Shown piece by piece: positions 1-9,005 of a stretch of DNA of 64,000 nt (the stretch's first letter is position 1; every line of letters starts with the position of its first letter). The DNA is from Cytobacillus pseudoceanisediminis (GTDB taxonomy: Bacteria > Bacillota > Bacilli > Bacillales > Cytobacillaceae): positions 248,001 through 312,000 of the forward strand of contig NZ_CP097350.1 of the NCBI RefSeq assembly GCF_023516215.1, in the 5' to 3' direction. The notes below the pieces were generated by a model. That model was given only the letters and a program-made list of their open reading frames with translations. It searched no databases and was not told the DNA's origin. Position numbers and translations under genes: made by a program.

Positions 1-28
1 AAAGCAGGTGGCCTTTATTAAAAATTCA

Positions 29-838
29 TTAATCCCTATCAGCATATCTATGAACAGCTTTTTCTAAGCGTCTTCTAAGGACAATGACTAAAACGGCTGC
101 TGCAATCAAAGTTAAGGACATAGCTTGAGCTATTCTAACTGATTCTGTGAGCATTAAACTATCTGTTCTCAATCCTTCAACAAAGTACCTCCCAACTGAA
201 TACCAAATAATATAAGATAGAAAAACTTCACCACGTTTTATGGATAAACGTCTGAGAAAAACCAAAAGAACAAAGCCAAGAATATTCCATAATGATTCAT
301 ATAGAAAAGTCGGATTATAGTATGCTCCTTCTATATACATTTGATTAATGATTAAGCCTGGGAGTAAGAGGCTTTCGAGGAATGAGCGGGACACTTCTCC
401 CCCATGCGCTTCTTGGTTTATGAAATTCCCCCACCGTCCAATTGCCTGGCCTAATATTATGCTTGGTGCAGCAATGTCTGCAAGTCTCCAAAAAAATACC
501 CTTTTTCTAGAAAAAATAACGGCAGTTATCACTGCTCCTAATAATCCTCCATGAATAGCAATACCACCTTCCCATATCGCTAAAATATCTCCTGGATTTT
601 TAATATAGTATTCCCATTTGAAAATTACGTAGTACAATCTTGCACAAATAATTGAAATGGGAATTGCCCACAGCTATAGGTCTGAGAGTAGTTCTTTTTC
701 CATTCCAACTTTTTTCGATTCTCTTGCAGCAAGAATCCATCCTAATAACAGACCACTTCCGATAATGATACCATACCAATAAATCGTTATTGGGCCTAAC
801 TCAAAGGCAATTCTATCAATCGATTCAATTTCCCCCAA
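29..838 (-). pseudogene. lgt: Prolipoprotein diacylglyceryl transferase with in-frame amber stop
   Basis: Membrane enzyme that transfers diacylglyceryl from phosphatidylglycerol to the lipobox Cys of prolipoproteins. Family motifs are visible: a GGIAIHGG segment and the signature [18 protein letters not shown], plus several hydrophobic helices. The frame starts at a TTG (838) five bases after AGAGGTG and runs 269 codons, normal length for Lgt. Codon 55 is TAG (674-676), in a stretch that otherwise reads SDL-stop-LWAIPIS and matches the family on both sides. TTG to TAG is a one-base change. It may be dead, truncated with restart at an internal TTG (637), or a sequence error. It is probably an accessory copy, since cells need a functional chromosomal lgt for normal lipoproteins. 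Confidence 0.85.
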
Positions 839-1125
839 TATATTCACCTCTTTAATGTTTTTATATCAAAAATATTTTAAGGGAATAATATCAAGAAAGT
901 GTGCAAGAAGATAACTTTAATGAAAATATTAATACAGAAAGCATAAATAACCAATTTGTGGATTAATGAGATTAATTTTTTAATTGGATCTATTTAATCT
1001 AATTTTAGCTTGAATTCAATTAAAATAATTTCTAGTGTTTTTTGGAAGTCTTCTAAAATGCAAAATTTCTTCATATTTTTTTAGTAAGGTAAACGTAGAT
1101 TACTAATGAAAAGAGGAAAGCTAAA

Positions 1126-1798
1126 ATGAAAAAAATTATGGTGATTGATAATGATCAAAAAACACAGAACTTATTGTCTTCCCTTCTTTCGCCATTCTAT
1201 CGATGCATACAGTTCCGTTCAGCTAGTGATGCAATTTCATTTCTTTCACAGAAGAGTGTATCTCTCGTCATATTAGAGGTTGTTATGCCTGATATGCATG
1301 GTTCGTCTACTTGTGAAAAAATTCGAAGGGTTTCTAATGTTCCAATCATTATACTATCTAAAAAAAGTGAGAAAGAAGATATAGTAGATGGATTTAAACA
1401 GGGTGCCGATGATTATCTAACTAAGCCTTTTAACAAAAACGAACTTTTAGTCCGAATAGAGGCATTGTTAAGAAGGTCTTCCCTAGTAATCAGTGATTCA
1501 CTTTTTTCAAGGGTTAAAATGGGATGAAACATCTTTCAATCTTTCTTTTAACGGAAACACCATATCTATGACTCCTAAGGAATTTGCACTTGTAGGGCAT
1601 TTGTTAAGTAACATCAATAATGTTTTTTCTCGTGAAGCCCTTTTACAGACCATCTGGAGTCAGGAATGGAAAACAGAAAGTAGAACGATTGATTCTCACA
1701 TTAGGAACATACGAGAGAAGTTAAGACAATCTGGTTTCCCAGTTGATCGCCATCTAAAGACCATTTGGGGAGTCGGCTATAAATGGGAAACAAATTAA
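1126..1798 (+). pseudogene. OmpR/PhoB-type response regulator, frameshifted
   Basis: The N-terminal receiver domain (about residues 1-120) and the C-terminal winged-helix DNA-binding domain lie in two frames that join at the T6 run 1502-1507; removing one T restores a single protein of about 223 residues. The receiver keeps the DND acidic pocket near residue 8, switch residue S78 and the conserved Lys of LTKPF. The phospho-acceptor position in the ILEVVMPD segment is Glu51 rather than Asp. The C-terminal half has MTPKEFALV and the SRTIDSHIRNIREKL recognition helix. No histidine kinase is adjacent. Either an orphan regulator that no longer needs phosphorylation, or a decaying gene. Confidence 0.8.
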
Positions 1799-1823
1799 TA
1801 TAGAGATTAAGGGAAAGGATGAA

Positions 1824-2150
1824 ATGCCTTTGTATGTAAAAAAGTTAACAAAAAACGGTCAAATTTTACTTCCTGCCGCTCTATATAGAATGTTGGGCAT
1901 GAAGGATGGAGAGTTCGTCTTTATTTATGAGGAAGCTAACCAGTTGGTTGTAAGCAATCATCATGAAAATGCCCATTTAAATAAATGCATTTTCAGGAAT
2001 GGAAAATTATCTATTCCAATGGAATTAAGAAAAATGTTAAAAATCGATACAAATACACTATTATTATTGCAGGCATACCCAGAAAAGGGATTTATAAAAA
2101 TAATGAAGTTAATTGAAGACCAGGCCAACAGCCTACATCTCGAAATATAA
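1824..2150 (+). CDS. Tandem SpoVT/AbrB-like DNA-binding protein
   Basis: 108-residue protein made of two AbrB-like swapped-hairpin units. The first (about residues 3-45) reads VKKLTKNGQILLPAALYRML. The second (about 54-97) reads IFRNGKLSIPMELRKMLKI. AbrB-type proteins normally have one such domain and dimerise, so a tandem arrangement could form the fold in one chain. It lies 25 bp after the response regulator in the same direction, so the two may be co-transcribed. GGGAAAGG precedes the ATG. Target genes are unknown. Confidence 0.6.
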   Translation: MPLYVKKLTKNGQILLPAALYRMLGMKDGEFVFIYEEANQLVVSNHHENAHLNKCIFRNGKLSIPMELRKMLKIDTNTLLLLQAYPEKGFIKIMKLIEDQANSLHLEI

Positions 2151-2349
2151 AGGAACCATAGCCTATGTTAAGATATTAAAAACTGAGGTGGAAGCTTCTA
2201 CAATAATTCCAAAATCCTTAAAAAAATAAGCAGAAGAATGGAATTTTCCTGATTTGCCTCCCTCTTGTCCTTTAAACGAAGGGAATCAGGGGTTTTAAAT
2301 TTCGTACAGGAACCTTAAGACAATCTTTTTTCCTCTACAAGATAATAAT

Positions 2350-2396
2350 AAAAAGGAGTTAATCAACGCTGTTATAGCATTGATTAACTCCTTTTT
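2350..2396. terminator. Bidirectional intrinsic terminator
   Basis: Long hairpin with arms AAAAAGGAGTTAATCAA and its complement, A-tract on one side and T-tract on the other. It overlaps the last codons of the TetR gene and can end transcription from both convergent genes. Confidence 0.75.
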
Positions 2397-3022
2397 ATAA
2401 AGCTTGCAACTGAATCAATTGTCATTTCCATCATTTTCTCTGTTGATAGCGGTGAATCATTTTCTAATAAAGGCCCTCTTGCCGCAAGTCGGTGAACCAT
2501 TCCCAGTAGATTATTAAATGTCCATGCCGTTAGGTCATTGGCTGTAAAATCAGTTCTTATGCTTCCTTCATTTTGTCCTTGTTCAAACACCAAAGGAATT
2601 GATTCCCCATTTATTTTAATTAATTCAAGATAATAAGCTTGCTCAATTTCTAATTTATGTGATTGATAATAAAGATCAAATTCTGCTTGAAATCGGATAT
2701 GATCGTCTTTTTCTTTTAGATAAGAGTCCCATTGTTTAAGCCAATTTATGATTTGTTCATATGCAGTACTATCAGTTGATATCTCTTTGAAAAATTCCTT
2801 CATTTCAATAAAAATTTGTTGTTTAACTTCAGCAGCAATTTCATCAACAGACTTATAATATTTATATAAGGTAACCGTAGATACCCCTACCTCTTTTGAG
2901 ATATCTCTCATCGTCACTCTTGGCAAACCTTTTTCCAAAAATAATTCCCTTGCTTCATCTAATATCTCTGTGCGGCGTCGTATCCTTAGTTCGTCTAACT
3001 CGCTATCCCATTTTAAACTCAA
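2384..3022 (-). CDS. TetR/AcrR family transcriptional regulator
   Basis: 212-residue regulator with an N-terminal TetR helix-turn-helix (about residues 18-62: ILDEARELFLEKGLPRVTMR, then ISKEVGVSTVTLYKYYKS) and a helical ligand-binding C-terminal domain of the usual length. No divergent efflux pump or enzyme is next to it; its neighbours are the AbrB-like gene and a carboxypeptidase, so its target is not obvious. It may mainly control itself. Start chosen at ATG 3022 after a GGAGGG-like site. Confidence 0.85.
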   Translation of the reverse strand: MSLKWDSELDELRIRRRTEILDEARELFLEKGLPRVTMRDISKEVGVSTVTLYKYYKSVDEIAAEVKQQIFIEMKEFFKEISTDSTAYEQIINWLKQWDSYLKEKDDHIRFQAEFDLYYQSHKLEIEQAYYLELIKINGESIPLVFEQGQNEGSIRTDFTANDLTAWTFNNLLGMVHRLAARGPLLENDSPLSTEKMMEMTIDSVASFIKRS

Positions 3023-3181
3023 AAATAGCCCTCCATTATATTAATTAATTTTATTTCAACACTTATCATTTCTATTTAAAAAAATTGATTGCCTAGTGCA
3101 AGATCTGTCCCTTCATAATAAGTACTCCTCATCTCACCTTATATCCTAATAGTTGTTCTTCTATCTATAACTTTGAAGGTG

Positions 3182-4360
3182 TCATAACTGTTCTTCAATG
3201 GTTGTTTTTGCTATTTTGTTACAGGTTCTATTTCCTAATACAATAACGGAGACTAATAAAGTAATTAATATGGTGCCAAATATATAACTTCCTTTTGCCA
3301 ACTTCTCATCTTTTTGATTCGTCGATTGCTTCACTATTTTCTTTACTTCTTTATTCTTTTTAATAGCATATCCTAATTGGATATCAGAAAGCAGCTTTGC
3401 ACTCGGGTATAAAATTTCAATTTTCCCATCATCCTTTAAAGTACTTAGAACATTACTTTGAGTGGACTGAGTAATATAGAGTTTAGTTGTTGCATTATAA
3501 ACAATATTGTTAATTTGAAAATCAATTCCTTTAGATAGACTTGATGTTTTAAAGTTATTAAATCCGAAATCAAGTAATTTCATTGTGTCATTATAAGCAA
3601 TTTCTTGTGATGGTGCCTTAAGGGTGACTGCAATCAAGCTCAGATCCTTTCTTTGGGCAGCAGTTACCAAAGTATGTCCAGACTGATCAACGTATCCTGT
3701 TTTCCCACCTATAACACCCTCATATGGGAATTCCCTCATCAGTTTATGATGCGTATATAAAGTTGTATCCCAGGATACACCTTTCCACTTTAGCTCTTTG
3801 GTTCCAAAAATTTCTCTAAATATACTATTTTCCATTGCATAACGGGTTAAAAACGCTAAATCTTCTGCCGTAGTAACATGTTCAGGATCGTAAAGGCCAT
3901 GTGGATTTTTAAAGTTAGTTTCCTTTAGCCCCAAATCAGCTAAATACATATTTAATTCTTTTGAAAATCGTTCATTTGATCCACTTAAGTGCTCAGCTAT
4001 GGCAACGCCTGCATCATTACCGGAATTAATTAGCATTCCTTGAATAAGTTTTTGCAAATTGACTGTTTCACCTTCTTCCAAATAAACCCGTGTACCTTCA
4101 GTTACTCTTGCATTTTTCCCAACTGTAACGATATCGTTTAAATTTCCTTTTTCTATCGCGTATATTGCCGTTGCTATTTTTGTTAGACTTGCAGGATACA
4201 TCCTTTTATTTGAGTTTTTTTCAAATAAAACCTCACCTGTTTTTGAGTCAATTAAAATAGCTGCTTCGCTTGAGATCGCTGGTTCTTCTTCTGCTTGAAC
4301 TATTATAGAAGGGCTATTCAAAAAAACCAAAATAGAAACATATATTAGTAACATTTTCAC
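3182..4360 (-). CDS. D-alanyl-D-alanine carboxypeptidase (DacF-like PBP)
   Basis: Serine DD-peptidase that trims the terminal D-Ala from peptidoglycan stem peptides outside the membrane. N-terminal signal peptide (residues 1-23, ending VQAEE). Penicillin-binding motifs are complete: S58-L-T-K61, S113-G-N115 and K220-T-G222. A C-terminal hydrophobic segment near residues 357-377 followed by a basic tail is likely the membrane anchor. Length 392 fits DacF/DacB-type enzymes. GGAGGAATTCC precedes ATG 4360. Stands alone, with long non-coding stretches on both sides. Confidence 0.92.
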   Translation of the reverse strand: MKMLLIYVSILVFLNSPSIIVQAEEEPAISSEAAILIDSKTGEVLFEKNSNKRMYPASLTKIATAIYAIEKGNLNDIVTVGKNARVTEGTRVYLEEGETVNLQKLIQGMLINSGNDAGVAIAEHLSGSNERFSKELNMYLADLGLKETNFKNPHGLYDPEHVTTAEDLAFLTRYAMENSIFREIFGTKELKWKGVSWDTTLYTHHKLMREFPYEGVIGGKTGYVDQSGHTLVTAAQRKDLSLIAVTLKAPSQEIAYNDTMKLLDFGFNNFKTSSLSKGIDFQINNIVYNATTKLYITQSTQSNVLSTLKDDGKIEILYPSAKLLSDIQLGYAIKKNKEVKKIVKQSTNQKDEKLAKGSYIFGTILITLLVSVIVLGNRTCNKIAKTTIEEQL

Positions 4361-4614
4361 GGAATTCCTCCTGAGGTCGATCGCTGTTAAGAGATACAGA
4401 GAATTATTCTCTTATTACCACCATTGAATTATAATAAAAAAATATGAAGAAAATATGGAGAAGCTAGTTTCCGGCTCATAGAACTAGTTTTAAATAAATC
4501 TCTAGAAAGATAATGTTTAGTAAATAATGTATCCTAGTTTCTGGATTTTACATGTATTGTCTGGAATTATCTTCTGAAAACGTTTGATTTAAGTATTAAA
4601 ACATTCTCACTATA

Positions 4615-4650
4615 AAAAAAGCCAATTCCCCTTGTTAAGGAATTGACTGA
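4615..4650 (-). terminator. Intrinsic terminator after ydhK relic
   Basis: Read on the minus strand, arms CAATTCC and GGAATTG are followed by a GC pair and a T7 tract. The rest of 4361-4681 holds no recognisable gene or other element. Confidence 0.65.
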
Positions 4651-4681
4651 CTATCCAAACGAAAATGGTATTATCTGGTGA

Positions 4682-4880
4682 TTACTCGCTTTCTGTTACC
4701 CATTTATGATTTTTCACTTCATCTCCGCCGGTAGTTGGAGTGAAATCAACCATATATACAGTTGTTTGTTCAGCAGAGTCAATTTTAGCTGTTACTCCGT
4801 CCATTCACTTCATATGTTCCGTAGATACAGTAACTTCTGTTCAAGGTTCAAGCGGCTCTTCTCGGGCTCCTTCTAACTTA
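4682..4880 (-). pseudogene. ydhK: YdhK-family (DUF1541) C-terminal relic with two UGA codons
   Basis: The frame encodes the C-terminal domain of a YdhK-like protein: HMK-stop-MDG, then TTVYMVDFTPTTGG and a terminal NHKWVTESE, all typical of the family, whose members are exported proteins often found near metal-resistance genes. Two in-frame TGA codons sit where the family has Gly (EP-G-TEV and HMK-G-M), each one base from GGA. No start or signal peptide survives. From here to about 5230 nothing else coding is visible. Selenocysteine is unlikely because the expected residue is Gly. Confidence 0.7.
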
Positions 4881-5232
4881 GCTTACCCTTTTAAGTAAAT
4901 AAACAAAATGTGCTTTAGGCTCCTCCTGTTAGTCCATATAATTCGCTCTTATAAAAAGTTGCTTGGCAGTTAGCTTTACTCCAAAGTGCTAGTTTTGAAT
5001 ATTTCTTTCAGTATCCCAGTAATATTCACTGACCACTTCCGGAATTGTAATTCAAAATTTTCACCTTTGCCCCTTGATAGGTAAATCTCTTGAAGACCTG
5101 ATGTAGCCTAATAATCAGTATTTTAAGATGCACAGCAACATTGTGCAATGTATCATCTGACTAATTGAAGTTTCATCCATTAATTTGCTTTATTTTCGCT
5201 GTGGTCAGAGCGCATACTTGAATGAAACGCAT

Positions 5233-6270
5233 CTATAGTCGCATCTGTTTTGCTAAATATTCAGCATCTGCCCCGACCCCTTGAAGCAGTGCTGAACCCC
5301 TTCTATATTGCCATGGGAGTCCTAAGAAGTATAAGCCTTGAATTTCTGTAACTCCTCTTTCATGAATCGGCAACCCCTTCTCATTAAAGATTACGGGAAT
5401 CTTTATCCAGCTATAATCCGATCGAAAACCAGTGGACCAAATTAGATTTCTCACTTTCACAATGCTTTGGTCCTCAAACATGATCTCATTATCATTAGCA
5501 GATATAGCTTTCGGCTTTTGCTGTACTTTTCCGTCCATGAGCAGTCCTTTAAGTTCGAAACCAAAAATTGTATCAGGCTTATTCATTATCAACTGACCAA
5601 TTTTGCTGTCTATATTTGCCTTTAATAATCCTAATTTATCAAACCACCAAAAGATGCTTTTGCCCAAAAAGTCCTGAGGCAGGAAATTAGGTTTGTGCCC
5701 AACCGACAGATATACTTCGTTATGATCCGCCAATTCTACCGCAATTTGTGCTCCAGAATTCCCTCCGCCAACAACTACTGTGGTACCGCTCAGGAGCTGA
5801 TTAGGATTTTTATATTCTGAAGAATGCAGCTGAAAAACTTCATCCGAAAGGCGTTTAGAGAATTCGGGTATATTTGGCTGCTGGAAAGGTCCTGTGGCAA
5901 CTACCACCTGTTTGCTTCGGTATACACCCTGGCTGGTGGACACAACAAAAAGATCCCCTTCTTTATCCAGTTTTGTAATCACTGTTTGGAGCTTTACTGG
6001 GAGCGAAAACGCCTTTGCATACTGCGACAAATAGTCACTGATCTCATCTTTTTTTGAATATCCATTCGGATCCGCGCTTAAAGATAATCCTGGAAGAGAA
6101 CTGAAATAACGCGGTGTAAACAGCTTTAGAGAATCATATCTTTTTCTCCAGCTCTCGCCTATTTCGTCCCCCTGGTCCAGGAGAAGAAAAGATACATTAT
6201 TCTTTTTAAGGTAATAGCCTATCGAAAGCCCGGCTTGTCCTGCGCCAATAACCAAAACATCGTATAACAA
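5233..6270 (-). CDS. NAD(P)/FAD-dependent monooxygenase-like oxidoreductase (CzcO-like)
   Basis: Flavin-containing monooxygenase-like enzyme, about 345 residues. The N-terminal FAD Rossmann motif is VIGAGQAGLS, followed by WRKRYDSLKLFTPRYFSSLP, typical of CzcO-like proteins. The second dinucleotide motif is VVVGGGNSGAQIAVEL, then the ATGPF and WSTGFR signatures. Start set at TTG 6270, six bases after AGGAGGG; an upstream ATG at 6303 would fall in the terminator of cadA. It follows cadA on the same strand. CzcO-like genes are common beside metal-resistance genes, but the substrate is unknown. A decayed partial copy lies at 13.9-14.3 kb and a relative at 35.4 kb. Confidence 0.85.
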   Translation of the reverse strand: MLYDVLVIGAGQAGLSIGYYLKKNNVSFLLLDQGDEIGESWRKRYDSLKLFTPRYFSSLPGLSLSADPNGYSKKDEISDYLSQYAKAFSLPVKLQTVITKLDKEGDLFVVSTSQGVYRSKQVVVATGPFQQPNIPEFSKRLSDEVFQLHSSEYKNPNQLLSGTTVVVGGGNSGAQIAVELADHNEVYLSVGHKPNFLPQDFLGKSIFWWFDKLGLLKANIDSKIGQLIMNKPDTIFGFELKGLLMDGKVQQKPKAISANDNEIMFEDQSIVKVRNLIWSTGFRSDYSWIKIPVIFNEKGLPIHERGVTEIQGLYFLGLPWQYRRGSALLQGVGADAEYLAKQMRL

Positions 6271-6292
6271 GAATATCCCTCCTAATAAAAAT

Positions 6293-6318
6293 GAGCTTCC
6301 CATGAAAACGGGAAGCTC
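6293..6318 (-). terminator. Terminator between cadA and the monooxygenase
   Basis: Perfect arms GAGCTTCCC/GGGAAGCTC with an 8-base loop. On the minus strand it is followed by ATTTTTATT, just after the cadA stop. Confidence 0.8.
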
Positions 6319-6323
6319 CTAGC

Positions 6324-8459
6324 TTATTTGTCTTTAATTCTGAGAAGTCGCAAGCCGTTTAATGTGACAATAAGAGTCGCACCCATATCTGCAAAAATCG
6401 CAATCCAAAGCGTCAGCCACCCTGGAATGACCAGTAGTAATGCAACAAGCTTTATCCCTAATGAAAACGTAATGTTTTGCTTAATGATGCTAAGTGCTTT
6501 CCTGCTTAACTTAACTGTAAACGGCAATTTTCCAAGGTCATCTGCCATCAAGGCAATGTCCGCTGTTTCAAGAGCCGTATCTGTTCCAGCTCCTCCCATG
6601 GCAATCCCCAACGTAGAAGCAGCTAATGCAGGGGCATCATTCACGCCGTCACCGACCATTGCCACTCGGTCATATTGATTCCTAAGATCTCTAATAAACG
6701 TTAATTTATCTTGCGGCAATAATTCAGCTTTAATATCCGATACGCCAACTTGTTCACCGATCGCGTTTGCGGTTCCTTCGTTATCACCAGTAAGCATAAT
6801 AGTCTTTTGAATTCCCAAAGAATGAAGATTTTCAATAACATTTTTACTGTTTTCCCTTAACACATCCGCAACGGCAATCAAACTCAATACTTCTTCTGAG
6901 GTTCCTGCCACCATGACGGTTTTTCCTTGATTTTGAAGGCGGGCAATTGTTGTTTTTAATGCAGCCGGAATGCCGTTTGATAATAGTTCTTCAAACAAAT
7001 TCGGGCTTCCAACATAATACATCTTATTTTGAAAGTTTCCTTTAATTCCTTTACCCGTAATGGAAGAAAAATCTTCAATACTGAGGTCCTGGTATGGCGC
7101 TTTTTCTTCTTCCGCTTTTTTCATGATAGCTGAAGCCAGTGGATGCTGTGATCCTTTTTCCAGCGCTGCAACAATAGACAAAAGTTCTGCCGAATTTGTA
7201 TTAGACTGTGGAAGATAATCTGTTACCATTGGAATACCTTTTGTTAGTGTTCCTGTTTTATCAAAGGCAATGGCTTTGATTGCTCCCATCTCTTCCAAGT
7301 GAATGCCGCCTTTAATGAGCACGCCATTTTTTGCAGCACTCCCAATCGCTGTTACAATCGCAACAGGAGTTGAGATCACAAGCGCGCAAGGGCATCCAAC
7401 CACAAGTGCAGCTAATCCTTGGTAAATCCAGGTATCCCAATCGGCTCCAAAAAACAGTGGGGGGATAACGGCAACCCCTAATGCTACAAGAATAATAAGC
7501 GGCGTATAGTATTTCGCAAATTTGTCCACAAAAGCTTGTGACGGAGCACGCTCAGCCTGAGCCTCTTCAACTAAATGGATAATCTTCGCAATGGTTGTGT
7601 CATCCACATGCTTTGTCACCTTGACTTCAAGGAGACCTTCTTCATTCAAGGTTCCTGCAAACACTTCATCATCTGGTGTTTTTGAAACAGGGACAGATTC
7701 CCCCGTAATAGCCGCCTGATTAACGGAAGACAAGCCTTTTACCACGATTCCATCCATCGCAATTTTTTGCCCAGGCTTTACGATCATAATGTCGTCTATC
7801 TGAATATCATCCACTTCAATCATCATTTCCTTATTTCCTCTTCGGATTAAGGCTTCCTTGGGAGCAATATCCATTAAGGAGCGAATGGATTGACGGGCTT
7901 TATCCATAGAATAAGTCTCTAGAGCCTCACTAATCGCAAAAAGAATTACGACAGTAGCTCCTTCTCCCCATTCCCCAATAAAAGCAGCACCGATGACAGC
8001 GATAGTCATAAGCGTTCTCATATCAAACTGAAGGCGAAGGAGATTTTTCAAGCCTGTTGTGAAGAGGCGATACCCGCCAATTAACATGGATGCACCATAT
8101 GCTAAAATCGGTGTGATGCTGTCCTCCCCATTCATTTTTACAAAAACCCATCCAAGAATAAGAAAAACAAAGGATGCAATCACAGTTGCGTGTTTTATTA
8201 TAAAAGGAACCTTTTTCTCAACGAATCTCTCTTTTTCAGGGATGATTTTTAAACCTTCAAAAGCTCCCGCCTTCTCCAGTTCTTCAATGGTTGCTTCTCC
8301 ATGTACGGTAAGCTTTGAAGCACCAAAATTTACAACTGCATCAGAAACACCATCCAGGTGTTTTACGTTCTTTTCGAACTTTGTGGCACAGCCTGCTCAG
8401 GTGAATCCCTGCACACGATAGACCGTTTTTTCATCTGATTTCGTTAAAGCTTCATTCAT
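6324..8459 (-). CDS. cadA: P-type Cd/Zn/Pb-exporting ATPase with UGA at the first HMA-domain Cys (candidate selenoprotein)
   Basis: Heavy-metal efflux ATPase, 711 residues if UGA is decoded. Start ATG 8459 overlaps the end of cadC and follows AAGGAGGTGG. The HMA domain occupies about residues 13-75, and its metal motif reads GFT-UGA-AGC (UGA codon 21, 8397-8399), so the first Cys of CxxC is replaced by UGA. The rest is intact: CPC near 356-358 in the metal-binding helix, the phosphorylated Asp of DKTGTLT near 400, SQHP, and the hinge [10 protein letters not shown]. If UGA stops translation, restart at an internal ATG (8183) would give a 619-residue pump without the HMA domain. A short hairpin GTTC-GAAAA-GAAC starts 17 nt after the UGA. 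Cd/Zn specificity is inferred from cadC and overall similarity. Confidence 0.88.
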
Positions 8460-8820
8460 AGTTCTCCACCTCCTTTTGATGTGCAAATGCGATTTGGATA
8501 AGCTGTCTGACATGATCATCATCCAGCGAATAAAAAACTAGTTTTCCTTCCTTTCGATATTTCGCTAGTCCCATATTGCGTAACAAACGCAAATGGTGTG
8601 ATGCGGTTGCTGTCGTACATCCGACGATATTCGCAACATCACAGACACATAACCCCTCTTCTTCATATAGGGAAAAAGTAATCTTTACTCTAGTGTCATC
8701 AGATAATGCTTTAAATATTTGAGAAACAGCCAAGGTATTCTGCTGTTTTACCGATTCCTTAACACGCCTTACTTTCTCTTCATCCACACAGGTAACTTCA
8801 CAAACATCATCTTGTTTCAA
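8452..8820 (-). CDS. cadC: CadC metal-responsive repressor (ArsR/SmtB family)
   Basis: Winged-helix repressor that leaves DNA on binding Cd, Pb or Zn. With the start at TTG 8820, six bases after GGAGGGG, the protein has 122 residues, the same length as staphylococcal CadC. Cysteines then fall at 7, 11, 58 and 60 (VCEVTC and LCVCD), the known CadC thiolate site. The HTH reads TTATASHHLRLLR. The stop overlaps the cadA start by 8 bases, indicating translational coupling. The promoter at 8859-8887 overlaps a perfect palindrome that is the likely operator. Confidence 0.93.
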   Translation of the reverse strand: MKQDDVCEVTCVDEEKVRRVKESVKQQNTLAVSQIFKALSDDTRVKITFSLYEEEGLCVCDVANIVGCTTATASHHLRLLRNMGLAKYRKEGKLVFYSLDDDHVRQLIQIAFAHQKEVENYE

Positions 8821-8858
8821 ATTAAACCCCTCCATACTCAAACAATCATTTGATTATT

Positions 8859-8899
8859 AGTATATGTAATTCCTTTTATTTGGTCAAATAATTATTTGA
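8859..8899 (-). promoter_or_regulatory. cadCA promoter and CadC operator
   Basis: On the minus strand, -35 TTGACC (8882-8887) and -10 TATACT (8859-8864) are separated by 17 bp. The -35 box is embedded in the perfect 16-bp palindrome TCAAATAATTATTTGA (8884-8899), which closely resembles the known cad operator. A second imperfect copy lies at 8838-8853, over the leader. Confidence 0.85.
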
Positions 8900-8919
8900 A
8901 TGTTTTCGTAAAATGTTTG

Positions 8920-8949
8920 TTGACAAAAAGGTTGTCCTTGTCATAAATT
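8920..8949 (+). promoter_or_regulatory. Promoter of the multicopper oxidase operon
   Basis: TTGACA (8920-8925), 18-bp spacer, TAAATT (8944-8949). A small inverted repeat GACAA/TTGTC sits directly after the -35 box and might bind a regulator. It is divergent from the cadCA promoter. Confidence 0.55.
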
Positions 8950-9005
8950 ATTGGCAAGTACTAATATTTTTGGATTAAGGAAACTTTTTAAGAGGAGGTA
9001 AAACA

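Noticed and set aside
29..838. UAG in lgt as pyrrolysine or programmed read-through
   Set aside because: Bacillaceae are not known to decode UAG as pyrrolysine, no PYLIS-like structure was seen, and Leu or Val is expected at that position.
4682..4880. YdhK relic as a selenoprotein with two UGA codons
   Set aside because: Both UGA codons sit where the family has Gly, and the 5' part of the gene is missing, so simple decay explains it.
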